Shown here: in pieces, positions 16,638 to 26,516 of the stretch | Layout of the letters: every line of letters starts with the position of its first letter | Position numbering within the stretch: position 1 is the first letter of the stretch | DNA from: Alkalicoccus luteus | GTDB lineage: Bacteria; Bacillota; Bacilli; Bacillales; Salisediminibacteriaceae | Direction of reading: 5' to 3' | DNA: 38,796 bases | NCBI RefSeq assembly: GCF_012034335.1 | Contig: NZ_JAATHJ010000030.1 | Span: 1 to 38,796, forward strand | The notes under the pieces: model-generated | Databases searched by the model: none | Told to the model about the DNA's origin: nothing | The model's input: the letters and a program-made list of their open reading frames with translations, nothing else | Made by a program: the position numbers and the translations under genes

Positions 16638-17076
16638 AACCGGATATACGACTGGTGTATTTGATTTGTTTCACATCGGACATTTAACTATTCTGGAGAA
16701 AGCTAAATCTCAGTGCAGTCATTTGATCGTTGGAGTCAGTACCGATGACCTTGTGATGAAGTCCAAAAATAAGCTGCCGGTTATCCCATTTGCTGAGCGG
16801 ATATCAATTATAGCTGCACTTTCGTGTGTGGACGAAGTCGTCCCGCAATGGGACAAAAACAAGTATGCAGCCTGGGAGAGGCTCCGGTTTGATGCCATGT
16901 TTGTCGGAGATGACTGGAAAGGAAGCAGCTTGTTTCAGGAAACCGAACAAGCACTGTCGGTGCATGGAGTCGATGTGATCTACTTTCCATATACAAAAGG
17001 TATTTCTTCTACAATGCTTACGGAAAAGCTCAAAGTGATGAAAATAAGTGAGCTGGAGGAACAGCCGTGGAGCTAA
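16624..17076 (+). CDS. Glycerol-3-phosphate cytidylyltransferase (TagD/TarD-like)
   Basis: This 150-residue nucleotidyltransferase should make CDP-glycerol from CTP and glycerol-3-phosphate. It has the GVFDLFHIGHL motif with HIGH at 17-20, GDDWKGSSLF, and a C-terminal GISSTMLTEKL corresponding to the RTEGISTT signature of TagD. The TTG start at 16624 lies within the end of the TagB-like gene and follows AGAGGAGATGAGCACAG. Related cytidylyltransferases act on other polyol phosphates, but the pairing with a TagB-like gene favours glycerol. A housekeeping tagD could exist elsewhere. Confidence 0.82.
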   Translation: MKQYKTGYTTGVFDLFHIGHLTILEKAKSQCSHLIVGVSTDDLVMKSKNKLPVIPFAERISIIAALSCVDEVVPQWDKNKYAAWERLRFDAMFVGDDWKGSSLFQETEQALSVHGVDVIYFPYTKGISSTMLTEKLKVMKISELEEQPWS

Positions 17077-18065
17077 CTAAAATCAGTGTCATTGTTCCAT
17101 TTATGAATGTTGAAGCCTATTTGGAGGAATGTCTTGAAAGCCTTGCAAAGCAAACTCATCCGAATCTTGAGATCGTCATGATTGATGACGGTTCGACAGA
17201 CGGGAGCAGTAAGATCGCAGAAGCATATGCAGATCGATATTCACACTTTTATTTATATTCTCAACCTAATCAGGGTGTAGCAGAAGCCAGAAATCACGGG
17301 CTTAGACGAGCAACAGGCGAATGGATCGGCTTCGTTGATTCGGACGACTGGGTTAGAGCAGAGATGTTTGAGCAATTGCATAAAGCGGCTGAAAAAACAT
17401 CTTCTGACATTGCTGTCTGTGGGCACGCCAGACAATATGGAGCGCGAGTCACAGAATTCAATGATGAAGTGAAGAGTATTGTTCTTAACAGAGAGCAGGC
17501 ACTCTATGAACTGTTCAAAGGAGAAATTTACAGGTTTGCACTGTGGAATAAGCTCTATAAAAAAAGCCTGTTCGCAAATGTTACTTTCCCACCAGGTAAA
17601 ATTCATGAAGATTTAGCCATTTCTCCATCACTGTTCATAAATGCTGAGAAAACGGTCGTCCTTGCTTGGACAGGGTACGTTTACCGTGCAAGAGAAAACA
17701 GCATTTTAATGGAGCGATATCACAAAGGACGAATGGACAGCTACGAAGCCTGGGAGTACATCATTGAAAAGATGACTCTGAAAGAACCAGCGGTTATGCC
17801 TGAGGTGTGGAGGCGTTACACGTGGTGGACTATTGATGCATTGTATACAGTGATGCATGACCTAGCTTCCCGAAAAGAAGCTAATCAGTTTTTCGGAGCG
17901 ATCCGCACTTCGTTTATAAAAAACTATGACGCAATTGCTCCGCACATCACAGATAAAAAAACTGCTGTAAAAATAAAAATGATCAGGTCAGGATTTTTTT
18001 ACGCTAAAGAAAGTAATCGACTTTTAGTAGTAAATATCATGCAAAGGCTTCAGCGGGGAGGTTAA
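17067..18065 (+). CDS. GT2 glycosyltransferase
   Basis: This 332-residue GT-A transferase begins ISVIVPFMNVEAYLEECLESL, with MIDDGSTDGSSKI and FVDSDDWVRAEM. The C-terminal part has ALWNKLYKKSLF and EDLAISPSLF. The GTG start at 17067 follows TGGAGGAACAGCC and overlaps the end of the tagD-like gene. It is the first and only intact one of three consecutive GT2 genes; the next two are broken. Confidence 0.8.
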   Translation: MELTKISVIVPFMNVEAYLEECLESLAKQTHPNLEIVMIDDGSTDGSSKIAEAYADRYSHFYLYSQPNQGVAEARNHGLRRATGEWIGFVDSDDWVRAEMFEQLHKAAEKTSSDIAVCGHARQYGARVTEFNDEVKSIVLNREQALYELFKGEIYRFALWNKLYKKSLFANVTFPPGKIHEDLAISPSLFINAEKTVVLAWTGYVYRARENSILMERYHKGRMDSYEAWEYIIEKMTLKEPAVMPEVWRRYTWWTIDALYTVMHDLASRKEANQFFGAIRTSFIKNYDAIAPHITDKKTAVKIKMIRSGFFYAKESNRLLVVNIMQRLQRGG

Positions 18066-18067
18066 TC

Positions 18068-19019
18068 ATGTGCAGGATATCTGTAATCGCTCTTGCATAT
18101 AATTTAGAGGAATACCTGCCAGCCTGTATTGAATCTGTTTTGAATCAGACCTTTCAAGATTTTGAATTAATCATTATCAATGATGGGTCTACAGATAACA
18201 GTGGCGATATATGTGACAGTTATGCTGCCAAAGATGAACGCATTACGGTCATCCATAAAGAAAATAATGGCATCGCATCAGCAAGAAAACACCGGAATAA
18301 AAAACGCCAATGGTACTTATGTCAGCTTCATCGACTGCGATGACTGGTACCACCCGGAAATGCTGGAAGCTCTTTATCAGGCTGCACGGAGTGAAAAAGC
18401 CGATATGGTTCTTTGTAATTATCAGGAAGTGATAGATGGTGAACCTGCAGTTCATTTTACCAGCTGGCCCGCACCTGTATTAATTGAAAAAGAAGACGCA
18501 TTGGAAAAGCTATTTGATGACAAACATACATTTATCGTTCCATGGAACCGCTTGTACCATAAATCATTGTTTAGTCGCGTCACCTATCCTGAACGAAAAC
18601 ATTACGACGATGAATTCACGGCCCATTCGTTTATCAATGAAGCGGAGAAGATTGTGCATATTGATCATGATTTCTATTTCTACAGAATAAGGAGCAGCAG
18701 TGAGACTAGAACAAGCATGTCTGCAAAGAAGTTCGATAAAATAGAAGCTGTTTCCAACAGGCTCATCTATTTAAAACCTCATAAAAAGCTTTATCAGAAA
18801 GGCCTGGTTCATTTTCATCATCTTTTCTTCTGGTATTATAATCAGTCGAAAGGAATGGTAGAACCTTCCGTAAGAATTCGTGGTAAAGCATGTTTTAAGA
18901 AGCATTTTATCCAACTGCTGATGACTAACCAGCTGACAGTAAAAGAAAAAGCGGCTTCTGCATTGTTTTATGTATCTGATAATTGGTATGAGAAGCTAAT
19001 TACTAACAAAAGAGAGTAA
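18068..19019 (+). pseudogene. GT2 glycosyltransferase broken by a +1 frameshift
   Basis: The first frame begins at ATG 18068 after GGGGAGGTTAATC and reads ISVIALAYNLEEYLPACIESV with INDGSTDNSGD. At ASAR it enters a wrong frame and stops at 18343. The continuation, NTGIKNANGTYVSFIDCDDW, is in another frame that runs to 19019. Removing one A from the four at 18286-18289 restores a 316-residue GT2 with the usual ARNTGIK junction and the FIDCDDW metal site. The rest is clean and coding-like, so the break is recent, a sequencing error, or a phase-variable state. Confidence 0.8.
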
Positions 19020-19031
19020 GGAGTGGAGGCA

Positions 19032-19982
19032 GTGATCTCATGCATCGTTATACTTGATAAACATTGGAAACAGCAGTTCCGGCTGATTGAATCTGTGCTG
19101 AAAGGGACCTGCATGCCGGATGAATGGATTTTTGTAACGGATCCCCTTCACACAGATTTTTTGAGTAAAAAGCTTGAACAATATCCGCTGGCTTATACAG
19201 TGATAGAAGAAGAGACATGGAATGAGGGGAAAGCACTCAATCAAGGCATTGAACGGGCTGCTCATTCGTTTGTATGGATGCCTGATATACGCGATGAAGT
19301 ACATGAACGCATGCTTGAATTAATGAAAGAAGAAGCTAGTCATGCGGATCTTGTCATCGTCTCCCATCGCCCTGTTGAAGAAAGTGAAAACTGGGATCAG
19401 TCTGAAGCAAGCCTGGATATTAAACTGGATAAAACGATTGTATCGAAAAAAGAGAGCATGAAGCTGCTTATAGAATTAGATCGAATATTCTCTATAAACT
19501 GGAACAAACTAGTGAAAAAGGAGCTTCTGCAACAGCAGCCTTTTCCGGAGGGAGTCAGTGAACCGGAAGAATGGATTGCTCATGAGCTTCTTCATCGTGC
19601 CGCTAAAGCCGTATGGATTAAGAACAAGCTGTATTTTTACTTAATTGAGCCTTGAAGGAAGGGCAGCATCGAGCCTATTGCTATGGAAGCGCATCATTTT
19701 GACAAACTGCAGGCGTTAAAAGGAAGGTTTGTGTATTTAAATAATCATTACAAAGACTTATCCTCCAAAGCACTTTACCAATATTTTCAGCAGTTTTACT
19801 GGTGCTATAAACAATCACTTATTGAAAGGCCGGATTTGCAACAGGAACGGGCAAGAGCCTATAAAGATTGGAAAAAACTGAATGGAAAAGTATTATTCTC
19901 TTCAAGGTTTAACTGGAAGCAGAAAACAGCTAATACAGTTTTTTGTACGAATCCAAAGCTTTACGAGAAGATATTTAAATAA
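19032..19982 (+). pseudogene. Divergent GT2-like gene with an internal TGA
   Basis: The frame from GTG 19032 (AAGGAG at 19018-19023) stops at TGA 19653-19655, and the same frame then stays open to 19982. The full product would be 316 residues, the same as the neighbouring gene. The stop falls in YLIEP-stop-RKGSIEP, where paralogues read YRQREGSI or YRIRSSSE, so a single-base change to TGA is likely. The N-terminal half lacks the usual DDGS and DSDD motifs (it has VTDPLHTD and WMPDIRDE), so the gene had probably diverged before the stop arose. A GTG at 19023 is an alternative start. The two parts could still be made as separate peptides, but I see no sign of that. Confidence 0.7.
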
Positions 19983-20002
19983 ACAGGGGGGGGGCTGAGG
20001 GA

Positions 20003-21211
20003 GTGAGGATTCACATAACGATCGAATCGCTTGAATGCGCAGGAGCTGAAAAAAGTCTGATTACGTTTTTAAACTTGATCGATTATAGCATTCACACAGT
20101 TGATCTCCAGCTGATTACTAAAGGAGGTCCCCTCGAAAAGATGGTACCTGCTGAAGTACATGTTCTATCTGAACTTGAGTATGTAGCGAAGTGCAGAACA
20201 TCAGCTGGTGCCATGTTAAAAGAAAATCTCAGCATGGGCAGTGACAGAATTCGTTATTCTATGCTGATACGACATCCAAAAGCAGATAATCGAAGAAAAG
20301 CTCGATATTTCTGGCAGACGGCTGCAAAACATATTCCTATAAATCAACAGCATTATGATGTAGCGATTGCGTATTCACAGGGAATTCCCACGTTTTATGC
20401 CGCCGAAAAGGTAAGAGCCAATTCTAAGCTGGCATGGGTTAATGTGAGCTATGAGTTAAATAAGAAGGAAACACAGTTTCAACGTGTTTTCTACGAGAAA
20501 ATGAATCAAGTCATTGCGGTATCAGAGTCAGCCAAGGAAATATTTAGTAGTAATCAGCTGATAGATCCTGAAAAAATTGTTATTTTTGAGGATATTCTTG
20601 ATGCTGGCCTGATACGCTCATTGGCAGCGGAAGCAAGTCCAAAATTAAAAGGAAACGTAAAAATCGTAACAATTGGACGCTTAGCGAGACAGAAAGGGTA
20701 TGACCGGCTGATCGAAACAGCAGCTATCTTAAAGAATAAGCAAATTGATTTTGACTGGTATGTGCTGGGGAAAGGACCACTTGAGATAGAAATAAAAGAT
20801 ATGGCAAAGGAGTATGGAGTGAATGACAACATTCATTTTCTAGGCGTGAAAGATAACCCGTATCCATATTTAAAACAGGCAGATGTCTATGTACAAACAT
20901 CAAGTTTTGAAGGGTATGGAATCGCGATAGCAGAAGCCAGAACACTTGGGGTTCCAGTCGTAACGACTCCATTTGATGCGGTTCATCAGCAGATGAGACA
21001 CATGAAGAACGGAGTTATATCTGCTTTTGAGCCCGAAAAATTAGCTGAAGATATCTCAAAACTGATTAATAATAAAGAACTTCGTCAGCATATTTCTATA
21101 GCACAGATTAACGAAACATCAGTGGATGGTGATTTGAAGCAGAAAGTTAATGATCTTCTTGAACAGAAAGGAGGTTACTCAGTTGAAAAAAATACTATAC
21201 CTATTAATTAG
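20003..21211 (+). CDS. GT4 glycosyltransferase
   Basis: This 402-residue GT-B transferase begins IHITIESLECAGAEKSLITFL. The donor half has IGRLARQKGYDRLIETAAIL, GVKDNPYPYLKQADVYVQTS and the EX7E motif FEGYGIAIAEAR. It is related to the genes at 13277 and 21183. The GTG start follows GAGGGA, itself just after a run of nine G's (19986-19994). Base composition from here to about 25137 is more A+T-rich than in the first half of the cluster. The 3' end overlaps the next gene by 29 bp. Confidence 0.8.
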   Translation: MRIHITIESLECAGAEKSLITFLNLIDYSIHTVDLQLITKGGPLEKMVPAEVHVLSELEYVAKCRTSAGAMLKENLSMGSDRIRYSMLIRHPKADNRRKARYFWQTAAKHIPINQQHYDVAIAYSQGIPTFYAAEKVRANSKLAWVNVSYELNKKETQFQRVFYEKMNQVIAVSESAKEIFSSNQLIDPEKIVIFEDILDAGLIRSLAAEASPKLKGNVKIVTIGRLARQKGYDRLIETAAILKNKQIDFDWYVLGKGPLEIEIKDMAKEYGVNDNIHFLGVKDNPYPYLKQADVYVQTSSFEGYGIAIAEARTLGVPVVTTPFDAVHQQMRHMKNGVISAFEPEKLAEDISKLINNKELRQHISIAQINETSVDGDLKQKVNDLLEQKGGYSVEKNTIPIN

Positions 21212-22301
21212 TATGAACTTAGGTGGCACGGAAAAAGCGTTTATCAGTGAAATGAAGCGTTATAGTGAAAAAGATGAAGTAACTGTCTTACTGTTAAAAA
21301 AAGAGGGTGAGCTATTAAAGGAAATTCCTGACTGGGTAACAGTGAAGGAATTTCCTTTTTTTGATTATTATCATCATAACCTCGTCTATCATCCGAAAGA
21401 AAGATTAATCGAGTCACTCCGGAAAGGACATTTGATAAGAGCGATTGATCTTGTCCAACTGCATATAAGAATGAAAGTGACAGGCGACAGGAGAATCCAG
21501 TATAAACGTTTATTTGAATCAATACCAGAAGATAAAACGCTGTACGATGAAGTACATGCATTTGCAGGTCCAATGAATTTCATCAGTTATTATACAGCCT
21601 TTAGAACATCAGGAAAAAGAAAAGTACAATGGATTCATTTTGACGTTAATGAAATCGGATTTGATAAAGAATTTGCTCGTAACGTTTATAAACATTTTAA
21701 TCAAGTATCAGTAGTCTCTTCAACTGGCGCTGACGTACTAAAGAGTAAACTTCCTGCTTTAAAAATGAATATTAAGTCTGTTCAAACTCCTATAGATAAA
21801 GAGGACGTTAGGGAACGATCTCTTCGACAAGCTCCTCAAATTAAGAAAAGAAAAACTACCATTATTACCACGGGAAGAATGGAGCAAGAAAAAGGACCGG
21901 ATCTTGCTCTTCAAACACTTAACAAGCTGCTTAAACAGGGAATTGATGCAGAGTGGTACTGGATCGGCGGAGGTAAATGGTCTGAAGAAATAGAGCGATT
22001 AAGAGAGAAGTACAATTTGAATGACCGTTTTCATATTCTTGGAGTTCTTGAAAATCCTTATTCATATATGATACAGGCTGATGTGTATGTGCAGCCTTCC
22101 AGACACGAAGGATTTTGTTTAACAATAGCAGAAGCAAAAATTCTTAACTTAACTATTGTATCCACACATACAGCCGGGGCGATAGACCAGCTTAAAGATG
22201 ATCAATCAGCTTGGCTTACTGGATTCGCACCTGATGAGCTTGCTCAGGGCATTTTAGAAGCAATAAAAATTAAACAAGCTGAATATAGCATGGTCGAATA
22301 G
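21183..22301 (+). CDS. GT4 glycosyltransferase
   Basis: This 372-residue GT-B transferase begins KKILYLLISMNLGGTEKAFISEM. The donor half has TGRMEQEKGPDLALQTL, GVLENPYSYMIQADVYVQPS and the EX7E motif HEGFCLTIAEAK. TTG 21183 was chosen because AAAGGAGG at 21167-21174 is 8 bases upstream; a longer frame from 21150 only copies the previous gene out of phase. It follows a paralogue directly, suggesting tandem duplication and divergence. Confidence 0.8.
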   Translation: MKKILYLLISMNLGGTEKAFISEMKRYSEKDEVTVLLLKKEGELLKEIPDWVTVKEFPFFDYYHHNLVYHPKERLIESLRKGHLIRAIDLVQLHIRMKVTGDRRIQYKRLFESIPEDKTLYDEVHAFAGPMNFISYYTAFRTSGKRKVQWIHFDVNEIGFDKEFARNVYKHFNQVSVVSSTGADVLKSKLPALKMNIKSVQTPIDKEDVRERSLRQAPQIKKRKTTIITTGRMEQEKGPDLALQTLNKLLKQGIDAEWYWIGGGKWSEEIERLREKYNLNDRFHILGVLENPYSYMIQADVYVQPSRHEGFCLTIAEAKILNLTIVSTHTAGAIDQLKDDQSAWLTGFAPDELAQGILEAIKIKQAEYSMVE

Positions 22302-22333
22302 CAGATTCTGCTTAATAAAGAGGGGTGTCATCG

Positions 22334-24088
22334 TTGAGAGAAAATTTGGCAAAGACATTAGCATTATTCAATAAAAAAGATAAAAAGAAGCTTTTCATCA
22401 TACTCCTTTTAATGATTGGAGCTGCTCTTTTTGAGACGATTGGTGTTGGACTGATGCTTCCTTTTGTTGGAATTATTACTAACCCTGAAATCGTGGAGAC
22501 ACAGCCTATAATTAGATGGATTTACGAAACGGCAGGGTTTACCAGCCATGAGCAGTTCGTTATTGCTGCGGTAGGTGCATTGCTCACAGTGTTTGTTATT
22601 AAAAACGTATATCTATTGAGCTTCTTCTACGTTCAATTTCGGATTTTATTAAATCAGCAAGTAAAGCTTTCAAGTCAGCTATTGAAGACCTATTTGAGAA
22701 AGCCTTATACGTTTCACCTACAGCGCAATTCATCTGATCTACTAAGAAATGTTACTGCAGAAGTTCCAAAAGTATTTCAAGGGATGATATTAGCTGTTTT
22801 TCAATTGTTAACAGAAGTTTTGGTGATTATTTGTATTGTTACATTGCTTATGTTCACAGCTCCTACAGCGACTATGACAGCCGCTGGGATACTGGGGGGG
22901 TCAATCGGTATATTCTTCCTGATTTTCAAGAAGAAAATAAGTAATCTGGGGACAGAGCAGCAGCGTGTTACTGGCACGATGATTAAATGGATCAACCAAA
23001 GTTTAGGAGCAAGCAAGGATGTAAAAGTTTCCGGACGTGAGAACTTTTTTATTCAGGCTTTTCAGTACTATAGTCAAATAAAAGCGAACAACGGCAGGTA
23101 TATGAAAATGCTGGATTCAGCTCCGCGTCTTTTTATCGAAACGATCTTGGTTTTTACCATATTAATTACAATGTTGGTTATTATGAATCAAGGAGCTGAT
23201 ACATCTGAGTTAATTACTATCATGGCGCTATTTGCGATGGCAGCTTTTAGACTTATGCCTTCTATTACGAGAGTAATGGCGCTGTTAACTCAAATAAGAT
23301 ACAACAAGCCAGCGTTGGACATTGTCTATCATGATTATTTAATGGAAAACGAAGTAGATACAGAACAATTGAAACAAACAGATCTCCCACGACGATTCAA
23401 ATATTCGATTGATGCAGTAAATGTTTCTTACTATTATCCAAAACAATCGGAAGCTGCGCTGAAAAACATTTCGCTGTCAATTCCAATTGGCTCTGCTACA
23501 GCCTTCATCGGTGAATCTGGATCTGGTAAATCGACCTTGATGGACACGCTTCTAGGACTTCTGAACCCCAGTGAAGGTAAAATTAAGGCTGACGGCAAAG
23601 ATATTCTAGCTATGAAACAATCCTGGCAACGAAATATAGGGTATATCCCGCAGTTTATTTTTCTCTCTGACGATACGATTCTTAGAAACGTCGCATTTGG
23701 CATACATGAAGCAGATATCGACGAAAAATCGGTCTGGAGGGCATTAGAACAAGCACAGTTGAAATCGTTTGTAGAATCGCTGCCTGATGGTATTTATACA
23801 CAAATAGGTGAGCGGGGAGCAAGGCTTTCAGGAGGGCAGCGACAACGTATAGGGATAGCTAGAGCACTTTATCACGACCCTCAAATTCTGTTTATGGATG
23901 AAGCAACTTCTGCATTAGACAGCCGAACTGAAAAAGAGATCATGAATAGCATAAATCAGCTCAAAGGGGATAAAACAATCATTATTATTGCCCATAGACT
24001 TTCAACGATAGAACGTTGTGACAAAGTATATGAGATGACAAATGGTGTGCTTCATGAAACGGCTATATTAGATAAAACTACCGGATGA
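22334..24088 (+). CDS. ABC transporter, permease fused to ATPase (PglK-like lipid-linked glycan flippase candidate)
   Basis: This 584-residue half-transporter has an N-terminal membrane domain (about six helices, residues 20-310) and a C-terminal ATPase. The ATPase shows Walker A GESGSGKST near 393, the signature LSGGQRQRIGIARAL, and Walker B ILFMDEATSALD. ETIGVGLMLPF and FRLMPSITR in the membrane part resemble PglK, the Campylobacter flippase for bacillosamine-linked oligosaccharides. No Wzx-type flippase is seen in the window, so this is the best candidate to move the lipid-linked repeat unit outward. TTG 22334 follows GAGGGG at the right distance. A run of seven G's (22894-22900) lies inside the gene. 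A general exporter function cannot be excluded. Confidence 0.8.
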   Translation: MRENLAKTLALFNKKDKKKLFIILLLMIGAALFETIGVGLMLPFVGIITNPEIVETQPIIRWIYETAGFTSHEQFVIAAVGALLTVFVIKNVYLLSFFYVQFRILLNQQVKLSSQLLKTYLRKPYTFHLQRNSSDLLRNVTAEVPKVFQGMILAVFQLLTEVLVIICIVTLLMFTAPTATMTAAGILGGSIGIFFLIFKKKISNLGTEQQRVTGTMIKWINQSLGASKDVKVSGRENFFIQAFQYYSQIKANNGRYMKMLDSAPRLFIETILVFTILITMLVIMNQGADTSELITIMALFAMAAFRLMPSITRVMALLTQIRYNKPALDIVYHDYLMENEVDTEQLKQTDLPRRFKYSIDAVNVSYYYPKQSEAALKNISLSIPIGSATAFIGESGSGKSTLMDTLLGLLNPSEGKIKADGKDILAMKQSWQRNIGYIPQFIFLSDDTILRNVAFGIHEADIDEKSVWRALEQAQLKSFVESLPDGIYTQIGERGARLSGGQRQRIGIARALYHDPQILFMDEATSALDSRTEKEIMNSINQLKGDKTIIIIAHRLSTIERCDKVYEMTNGVLHETAILDKTTG

Positions 24089-24102
24089 AAGGGGGGACAA
24101 TT

Positions 24103-25137
24103 ATGCATCCTAAGATCACTGCATCTGTAACTTGTTTTAATTTGCAATCGAAAGTTACTGAAACTATAAAAAGTATTATTAATCAAACATATACTAATTT
24201 AGAGATACTAGTGGTCGATGATGGATCAACTGATAATAGTCTTGTAGCTATTAGGGAAATCGCAGCAACTGACCCTAGAATAAAAGTCATAAGTCAGAAA
24301 AATGGTGGGGCCGCTGCAGCAAGAAACACAATCTTAGAACAAGCTACTGGCGAGTATATTCATTTTGCAGATGGAGACGATCGGCTTCATCCTTTAATGT
24401 TAGAGGAATTGATTAAACTGATATTAAAGGAAGAAGCTGAAATAAGTATATGCCGACTTTTAAGAACAAGAGAGGAGGAAATACCACTCAGCGAAACTCA
24501 AGTGAATGTCAAGCCAGTGCTCAACATCACTGGGAAAGAGGCGGTAGACAAGTTAGTAACGACTAATGCATACGGATTCGGGCCTTGTAATAAATTATTT
24601 AAGATGTCGTTATTTGATAACATCCGGTTTCCGGAGGGAAGAAGTTTTGAAGATGCTGCTATATTATACCGTTTGTATCATGCTGCTTCTAAAGTTGTTG
24701 TAACGAATGCAGCGCTCTATTTTTACATTCAACATGCAACAAGTCTTACAAACCATTTAAACTCTTTTTCAATTAGGCGGCTGGATGTTTTAATTAATTT
24801 CAAAGAATGTTACACATTTTTGGTAGAGGAGAGATATTCTTCATCGATTATAAACGTCTTTAGTTCTGGTCATTTTCTATGTATAAGATGGATGTTGATC
24901 GATTTAGAACAACACCCTGATAAAGATTTGAAAAAAATCGTGATTCAGCAAATTCGACAACATTTTATAGACTTTCAAAAGGCGTTTTTATTCAACAAAC
25001 AAATCAGCCTAAAAGAAAAATTCTATTTAATTAGTTTTATGCTTATGCCACAGACTGTTTCAAGACTGCTCCGATCCAGAAACACGAAAATTTATAAAAA
25101 GAACTTAAAGGAGCATTCCTGTAATAAAGGTATTTGA
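24103..25137 (+). CDS. GT2 glycosyltransferase
   Basis: This 344-residue GT-A transferase begins ITASVTCFNLQSKVTETIKSI, with VVDDGSTDNSLV and FADGDDRLHP at the metal site. The C-terminal half includes GPCNKLFKMSLF and EDAAILYRLY. ATG 24103 is preceded by AAAGGGGGG, while the in-frame ATG 24085 overlaps the ABC gene. It is the last gene before the insertion sequence and ends about 25 bp from its left inverted repeat, so it appears complete. Confidence 0.8.
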   Translation: MHPKITASVTCFNLQSKVTETIKSIINQTYTNLEILVVDDGSTDNSLVAIREIAATDPRIKVISQKNGGAAAARNTILEQATGEYIHFADGDDRLHPLMLEELIKLILKEEAEISICRLLRTREEEIPLSETQVNVKPVLNITGKEAVDKLVTTNAYGFGPCNKLFKMSLFDNIRFPEGRSFEDAAILYRLYHAASKVVVTNAALYFYIQHATSLTNHLNSFSIRRLDVLINFKECYTFLVEERYSSSIINVFSSGHFLCIRWMLIDLEQHPDKDLKKIVIQQIRQHFIDFQKAFLFNKQISLKEKFYLISFMLMPQTVSRLLRSRNTKIYKKNLKEHSCNKGI

Positions 25138-25233
25138 GATTTGAAACAAAAAGAGCCCCCTTGGTATGATACGAGGTGTCCTAAGCTGATCAGCGAAAAG
25201 GACCCTGCATTGAATACCCAAGGAGGACTCGCA

Positions 25234-26516
25234 ATGAATTATACACAAAACCAGAAAATCCAGCAAATCACCCCATCTACCCTCATCATCGGCATCGATA
25301 TTGCCAAAGATAAGCATGTGGCTCGTGCCCAGGATGACCGAGGGATTGACTTTGGCAAACGACTGATCTTTGAAAACCGCATTCACGGCTTGGAACAGCT
25401 GATAGAGTGGGCAGAGCGACATGCGAAAGAGAATGGAAAAGATACGATCATCTTTGGTGCAGAGCCTACCGGGCACTACTGGAAGAATCTCGCCTATTAC
25501 CTGTCAGCGAAAGGGTTCCAGATCGTTGTCGTCAACCCAATGCACGTGAAGAAAAGTAAAGAGTTAGATGATAATTCTCCCACAAAGAACGATACGAAGG
25601 ATGCCAAAGTGATTGCACAGCTGATGAAAGACGGGCGATACTCCGTACCCAATCTGTTAGAAGGCGTTTACGCCGAACTAAGAGAGGGCGTCAAAATAAG
25701 AGATCAACTCGTCGAACAGCGGATGATCACCGAAGGCAGGATTCAAAACCTGATCCAACGGTACTTCCCGGAATTCTTTGATGTGTTCGGAGACTGGGAA
25801 GGCAAAGCCGCCCTTTGTACGTTAAAACTTTTTCCGTTCCCGCACAGATTGTCCAGATGCGACCGGAAGAAGTGCTGCAGGAATGGAAGCCTTATGTCCA
25901 GCGAGGGATAGGAATCAAACGGGCCACCAAGCTGGTGGAAGCAGCGAACAAAAGCATCGGTCTCTCTGTGGGACTGACGTTCGCCAGACGGGAAATAAGC
26001 GGTCTGTTGGAACAATATGAGCTGTTCCAGACCCAACTGGAAGCGTTAGACCGGGAGCTCGAAGAGGTCGTCCAGACCATTCCCGGCGCGAAAGAAATGA
26101 TGGCGGTGAAAGGACTGGGAGTCGCTACTGTGACCACGATTCTGTCGGAAACAGGAGACTTATCAAAATACCGCCATCCGCAACAACTGGTGAATTTAGC
26201 AGGGCTTTCTTTACGGGAAAACAGCTCCGGAAAATTTCAAGGACAGACAACGATTACCAAACGAGGCCGAAGTAAGCTCCGAAGAGCTTTATATCTTGCC
26301 ATACGCCCGCTGGTTGCCCATCATCCTGCCTTTCAAGCCCTGCATCACTATTACACGAAACGTCCGGAGAAACCGTTAAAGAAACAACAGTCCTTGATTG
26401 CATTATGCGGGAAGTTATTGAAAGCGATCTTTGTGATGGGACAACGGCAATGTCCGTTTGATGGTACCAAACTATTACAGGGAATCCCGCAGGGAGAGGC
26501 ATCCGAGGCTGCGTAA
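25234..26516 (+). pseudogene. IS110/IS1111-family transposase, frameshifted
   Basis: ATG 25234 follows AAGGAGGACTCGCA. The N-terminal RuvC-like (DEDD) domain is clear: GIDIAKDKHVA, GAEPTGHYWKNL, and NDTKDAKVIA. The first frame leaves coding sequence at about 25828. The C-terminal half continues in another frame to 26516, with the transposase_20 region VKGLGVATVTTIL and NLAGLSLRENSSGKF. Adding one A to the run at 25824-25827 would restore a protein of about 427 residues, the usual length. The element is probably immobile unless complemented. A sequencing error in the A run is possible. Confidence 0.85.

Noticed and set aside
25815-25840. Programmed -1 frameshift in the transposase
   Set aside because: The site GTTAAAAC is not a standard slippery heptamer and IS110-family transposases are made from a single frame; a one-base deletion in the A run explains it better.
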